NCBI GenBank assembly: GCA_015522395.1
Contig: WAMH01000136.1
Location: 1 to 12,538, forward strand
DNA length: 12,538 nt
From: Thermococcus sp.
GTDB lineage: Archaea > Methanobacteriota_B > Thermococci > Thermococcales > Thermococcaceae
Reading direction: 5' to 3'
Shown piece by piece: positions 11,280-12,538 of this stretch. Within the stretch, counting starts at the first letter, position 1. Each line of letters opens with the position of its first letter. The position numbers were made by a program, and so were the translations under genes. A model generated the notes under the pieces. The model did not search any database, had not been told where the DNA came from, and saw only the letters and a program-made list of their open reading frames with translations.

Positions 11280-12236
11280 TCAGCTGAAGAGCTGCCTTTT
11301 TATCTCCTTTTTCAGCTCCTCTATGAGGTCAATAAGCTCGTCCGCATCTTTAACCTCTTCAAGGCTTTCCTTTGGGATGAGCGGCACTTCTCCAACCACT
11401 TCGGTTTTCGTCTTCTCGAGTATGAAAACGCCGTCGGAGTTGATTATCTTCCCCACTTCCGCCACCATCTCCGCCCTCTTCACCGTCGAGCGGGTCTTGC
11501 GCTGGTCTATGCCGGTCAGGATTCTGAACTCGTCCTCCCTCGAGACCGCGTTGAAGGGGGCCTTCTTCACCTTAACGACTCCGAGGCCGAGCTCCTTCAG
11601 GCGGTCGAAGATTTCCTTTTCGAGGGGTGTCTCCGGGTTGACGTTGAGGTTGGCCTCGACCCTTGAGTGAAGCACGTCAATCGGCTCGGCCAGGGGTTCA
11701 TCAAAGAGTTCTTCGAGCCTTATGGCCACCTCGAGCGAAACGGCCTGCTCACCGCGCTCGTAGTTTATCAGGCTCTTCCGAGAGACACCGAGCAACTGGG
11801 CCAGCTCGTTTATCGAATAGCCGCGCTCCTCACGGAGGCGCTTTAAAAGGGCACCGTTGATCCTGACGTAGAAGCCTCCGCGTTCGGCAAAGACCGCCGG
11901 CAGTTCGTTCTCAACGAGAACATCGTAGAGGGTCTCGGGCCTGAGAGCATAGATTCCAAAGCGTTCGTAGACGACCCCCTCCTCCAGTTCGGAGTTCTTC
12001 GTTTTAATCCCGACCATCAGGGGGGAGGCGTTGAAAAACCTGGCCAGACGCTTCAGGTCCTCGGCCTGCTCTTCAGTTACGGTGTCGATGTTGGTTGACA
12101 CCTTGATGAAGAGAAGGAGGAATAACCTGCTGGCCACTATATCAAAGCACGAGCCGCGGAACTCCATCCGGGCCGTTTTGTATCCCGTGCCCTTCAGCAC
12201 CGCTTCGACGGTTCTTATGAGCCTTTCCCTGTCCAT
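11280..12236 (-). CDS. Archaeal HTH (Cro/C1-type) transcriptional regulator, COG1395 family
   Basis: This 318-residue protein matches the archaeal family of putative HTH regulators conserved across Thermococcales. The N-terminal 110 residues (with RGSCFDIVASRLFLLLFIKV) look like a small alpha/beta domain of the kind seen in nuclease-like folds. The helix-turn-helix is LKRLREERGYSINELAQLLG followed by VSRKSLINYERGEQAVSLEVA, about residues 131-171. The C-terminal 120 residues are unassigned and end in a charged coil (LIDLIEELKKEIKRQL). The DNA target is unknown. Two adjacent ATGs (12239, 12236) are possible; a TATA box centred at 12262 puts the transcript start at 12236, so it is probably leaderless. 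It diverges from the GNAT gene and could regulate it or itself; that is inference. Confidence 0.85.
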   Translation of the reverse strand: MDRERLIRTVEAVLKGTGYKTARMEFRGSCFDIVASRLFLLLFIKVSTNIDTVTEEQAEDLKRLARFFNASPLMVGIKTKNSELEEGVVYERFGIYALRPETLYDVLVENELPAVFAERGGFYVRINGALLKRLREERGYSINELAQLLGVSRKSLINYERGEQAVSLEVAIRLEELFDEPLAEPIDVLHSRVEANLNVNPETPLEKEIFDRLKELGLGVVKVKKAPFNAVSREDEFRILTGIDQRKTRSTVKRAEMVAEVGKIINSDGVFILEKTKTEVVGEVPLIPKESLEEVKDADELIDLIEELKKEIKRQLFS

Positions 12237-12280
12237 CATTTTTAAATAGGTGCACGGCTTAATAAACTTAAGGTGTTGGA
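12237..12280. promoter_or_regulatory. Overlapping divergent promoters, regulator and GNAT gene
   Basis: Within 44 bp two TATA boxes face away from each other. For the regulator (minus), GTTTATTAAGCC has its core at 12265-12259, 26 nt before ATG 12236. For the acetyltransferase (plus), TTTTTAAATAGG at 12239-12250 predicts a start near 12270 with GGTG at 12272-12275 just before ATG 12281. The plus TATA box overlaps the regulator's start codon, so the two polymerases would compete. Confidence 0.6.
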
Positions 12281-12538
12281 ATGAGACCGATAGTTCTCAG
12301 GGGGAAGCTTGTATCGCTTGGGGTTCCCCTCAGGGACGACCTCCACAAGGCCTGGCTCTGGAACAACGACCGCGAAGTCAGGAGGTATCTTTCGAAACCG
12401 GCGGAGGTTTTCTTCCCGGAGGATGAGCTTGAGTGGTACGAGGCCATAAGAAAAGGAAAAAAGCGGGAGAAGGTCTTCGCCATCGTGGAAAACTCATCTC
12501 ACTCACTCGTCGGCTTCGTGGGGCTTCACAGGATAGAC
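12281..12538 (+). CDS. GNAT-family N-acetyltransferase, 5' part
   Basis: 86 codons are visible before the window ends. The sequence opens with LRGKLVSLGVPLRDDLHKAW, then LWNNDREVRRYLSKP, a PEDELEWYEAI helix, and FAIVENSSHSLVGFVGLHRID, where the last part is the beta4 strand leading to the acetyl-CoA site. This order (strand, helix with WxND-V, helix with E-x-W-Y, then a self-description GF-G) is that of RimJ/RimL-type acetyltransferases (Acetyltransf_3). The substrate cannot be told from this half. ATG 12281 has AGGTG 5 nt upstream, and a TATA box supports it. Confidence 0.8.
   Translation, partial: MRPIVLRGKLVSLGVPLRDDLHKAWLWNNDREVRRYLSKPAEVFFPEDELEWYEAIRKGKKREKVFAIVENSSHSLVGFVGLHRID

Overview
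The window looks like a chromosomal segment of a hyperthermophilic euryarchaeon of the order Thermococcales, most likely Thermococcus. This rests on protein content (archaeal Trm5b, dual-type Trm10, archaeal ValRS, the archaeal HTH regulator family COG1395), GC-rich coding sequence rich in Lys and Glu, T-rich archaeal TATA boxes, GGTG-type Shine-Dalgarno sites, several apparently leaderless genes and a CCA-encoding tRNA gene. No database search was possible; all names come from reading the sequence.

Layout. 1-741 (+) is the 3' part of a TldE/PmbA-type gene. It converges on trm5b (804..1803 region, -), the m1G37 tRNA methyltransferase. Between about 1804 and 2800 lies an AT-rich island: one small beta-helix gene (1962-2456, +), then a non-coding element with nested inverted repeats (about 2500-2793). 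The island abuts a tRNA-Glu(TTC) gene (2799-2876, -). Upstream of the tRNA is a decayed remnant of a DMT/EamA-like transporter (about 2879-3124, -). Then come trm10 (3168-4286, +), a pair of overlapping coiled-coil microproteins (4274-4652, -) and valS (4701-7367, -). The next block holds a possible C/D-box RNA (about 7423-7479, +), then moaB and moeA (7650-9357, +), an operon for the molybdenum/tungsten-pterin cofactor. An orphan small gene (9351-9575, -) follows.

The stretch 9588-9997 has no credible protein gene. It contains what I read as a three-hairpin H/ACA guide RNA on the minus strand (about 9668-9885). Each hairpin ends in an ANA trinucleotide exactly 15 nt from the base of its upper stem, and a TATA box sits at the right distance upstream. 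This is the most interesting signal in the window. The window ends with an HD-domain phosphohydrolase (9998-11248, +), a COG1395 HTH regulator (11280-12236, -) and the start of a GNAT acetyltransferase (12281 to the edge, +). The last two diverge from a 44-bp region with overlapping promoters.

Functionally, much of the window concerns tRNA and rRNA maturation and charging: Trm5b, Trm10, tRNA-Glu, ValRS, the H/ACA RNA and possibly a C/D RNA. The other clear theme is tungsten/molybdenum cofactor synthesis, which fits the tungsten-dependent oxidoreductases known from this order.
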